DNA of 6,934 bases from Hyphomicrobiales bacterium (GTDB lineage: Bacteria > Pseudomonadota > Alphaproteobacteria > Rhizobiales > Afifellaceae). Location of the stretch: NCBI GenBank assembly GCA_013812985.1, contig JACCSN010000829.1:1-6934 (forward strand), given 5' to 3'. The notes beneath the pieces were generated by a model, which was not told where the DNA came from, made no database searches, and saw only the letters and a program-made list of their open reading frames with translations. This document shows, one piece after another, positions 6,462 through 6,934 of the stretch (position 1 is the first letter of the stretch; the number at the start of each line of letters is the position of its first letter). The translations under genes were made by a program, and so were the position numbers.

Positions 6462-6641
6462 AATCGCCATGTCGGCTGGTACTGGTTCCGTGCGCTGCGG
6501 CGACGAAGCCAGACCACGCGGCTGACATGGGCGCGTATGAAGCGGCTGACCGACCTTTGGCTGCCACCCGCCCGCGTCCGGCACCCACTACCCGACGTGC
6601 GGTTCCGCGTTATTACCCAAGGTAGGAGCCCGGTGCGGTAG
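6462..6641 (+). pseudogene. Group II intron reverse transcriptase/maturase, C-terminal fragment
   Basis: About 59 codons encode a maturase C-terminus: WFRALRRRSQTTRLTWARM, then DLWLPPARVRHPLPDVRF and RSPVR before TAG at 6639-6641. This Arg-rich, Trp-containing tail with WLPP and HP motifs is typical of bacterial intron-encoded proteins, whose full length is about 420-480 residues; the RT, thumb and most of the maturase domain are missing. The fragment is in frame with the upstream aldolase fragment, giving a chimeric 119-codon frame from 6282. Its stop lies inside domain V of the intron RNA, so here the last codons and the ribozyme core share sequence. Confidence 0.82.
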
Positions 6642-6698
6642 TGCCGCTCGCCGGGATCTGTGCGGGGGGCGACGAGCAATCGTCGTCCCTACCGCGAC
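6626..6698 (+). ncRNA. Group II intron domains V and VI
   Basis: Domain V is 6626-6658 (33 bases, close to the usual 34). GAGCCCGG pairs with CCGGGATC apart from one non-Watson-Crick position, G6628 opposite A6656; a short bulge near 6648-6649 follows, then an upper stem GCGG (6635-6638) with CCGC (6644-6647). The catalytic AGC triad is 6627-6629. Domain VI spans 6662-6695: GCGG pairs with CCGC, GGGG with TCCC, and CGACGA with TCGTCG around a GCAA tetraloop (6676-6679). A6691 is left bulged, 7 bases before the 3' end at 6698, exactly as for a branch-point adenosine. T6686 is a second bulge. Confidence 0.85.
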
Positions 6699-6699
6699 G

Positions 6700-6786
6700 C
6701 TACTCGCGAATTCGCGCTGCTTCTCGGCGCTTCGAAGAAACCCTCAGCGCCGTGATGGACCAGCGAACGCAGGAAGGGGCGTCCAC
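6700..6786 (-). CDS. Possible 28-residue ORF with a good ribosome binding site
   Basis: On the minus strand a GTG at 6784-6786 is preceded by AAAGGAGG (plus-strand 6795-6802) with an 8-base spacing, and the frame runs 28 codons to a TAG at 6700-6702. It begins 30 bases after the stop of the partial membrane protein, so it could be the next gene of the same operon. The product (starts VDAPSCVRW, Arg-rich end) is not recognised. It stops two bases short of the intron end at 6698, so it may be the stub of a longer gene cut by the rearrangement, or chance. Confidence 0.25.
   Translation of the reverse strand: MDAPSCVRWSITALRVSSKRREAARIRE
6705..6752. repeat. 12-bp palindrome and short inverted repeat in the intron 3' flank
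   Basis: CGCGAATTCGCG at 6705-6716 is a perfect palindrome that starts 7 bases after the intron end. A second inverted repeat follows: CGGCGCT (6725-6731) with AGCGCCG (6746-6752) around a 14-base loop. Some group II introns insert next to hairpins or terminators, so these could belong to the insertion site; no T-tract supports a terminator. Confidence 0.45.
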
Positions 6787-6816
6787 CTTGCCGTCCTCCT
6801 TTCCGTGCGATCTCGC

Positions 6817-6934
6817 TCAGCTTCGCCCTCGTGTCCTGGCATACCGGTCCCACAGCAGCTTAAGACCAATCGGAACCAGAGTGACGCCGCCGACCAGCAC
6901 GGCGATGATCATCATGCGCCCCGGCTCGGCCGTG
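6817..6934 (-). CDS. Unidentified membrane protein, C-terminal 38 codons (runs off the right edge)
   Basis: On the minus strand an open frame enters from the right edge and ends at TGA (6817-6819). The visible part has a hydrophobic segment, MMIIAVLVGGVTLVPIGLKL, then a positively charged tail LWDRYARTRGRS, typical of a final transmembrane helix with its end in the cytoplasm. Codons mostly end in G or C. I do not recognise the family. It faces the decayed genes and may be the first intact gene beyond the rearranged stretch. Confidence 0.5.
   Translation of the reverse strand, partial: TAEPGRMMIIAVLVGGVTLVPIGLKLLWDRYARTRGRS

Larger units (their letters stand above)
6462..6698 (+). mobile_element. 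Group II intron, 5'-truncated remnant (maturase end plus domains V and VI)
   Basis: The final 237 or so bases of a bacterial group II intron are present: the C-terminal coding part of its reverse transcriptase/maturase, then ribozyme domains V and VI, ending in AC at 6697-6698 as expected for the ...AY 3' end. Domains I-III, most of domain IV and the intron 5' end (GUGYG) are absent, so it cannot splice or move by itself, though an intact relative elsewhere in the genome is likely. The left border falls within a D-threonine aldolase-like gene at 6459-6470. The class of intron cannot be fixed from this piece. Confidence 0.85.

Noticed and set aside
1..6934. CRISPR array, tRNA, rRNA, insertion-sequence ends, toxin-antitoxin or phage genes
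   Set aside because: I saw no regularly spaced repeats, no tRNA-like cloverleaf, no transposase frame and no matching terminal inverted repeats; the only mobile DNA seen is the intron remnant.

Overview
The window reads as accessory chromosome or plasmid DNA from a GC-rich alphaproteobacterium, most likely a rhizobial-type genome. This rests on the gene types and codon use, not on any marker gene. It has two halves: an intact sugar-transport locus (about 120-5670), then a stretch of wrecked genes (about 5730-6698) ending in the 3' end of a group II intron.

Intact half. A minus-strand GntR-type regulator of the FadR/FCD subfamily (120-827) faces away from a plus-strand CUT2 (ribose/xylose-type) ABC importer. 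The order is permease (1084-2040), double-domain ATPase (2037-3551), second and different permease (3548-4555), and periplasmic substrate-binding protein (4626-5615). The first three genes overlap by 4 bases at ATGA junctions. The binding protein stands 70 bases apart with the best ribosome binding site in the window, and a perfect 12-bp hairpin closes the operon at 5640-5667. The gap between regulator and operon holds a cluster of TGACA/TGTCA half-sites suited to an operator. It also holds two tiny, tightly coupled reading frames that run into the first permease. The sugar cannot be named from sequence; the regulator probably responds to the transported compound or a product of it. No catabolic gene is present.

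Decayed half. A fragment of the C-terminal part of a gamma-glutamyltransferase, with an in-frame stop, is joined in frame to the last 83 codons of a DppC/OppC-type peptide permease. After 48 bases comes the N-terminus of a D-threonine aldolase/D-serine dehydratase-like PLP enzyme. It breaks just after its KTH motif and runs in frame into the C-terminus of a group II intron reverse transcriptase/maturase. Intron domains V and VI follow, with a recognisable AGC triad, a bulged branch-point A at 6691 and a 3' end at 6698. These pieces look like the remains of a peptide/gamma-glutamyl-compound uptake and amino-acid processing locus, collapsed by at least two deletions.

Right edge (6699-6934). The intron's 3' flank does not continue the aldolase gene. 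It contains a 12-bp palindrome, a short inverted repeat and, on the minus strand, the hydrophobic C-terminus of an unidentified membrane protein that continues outside the window.

I see no clear new biological system. The points most worth checking are the coupled leader frames, the operator cluster and the multi-gene fusion scar with its intron remnant.
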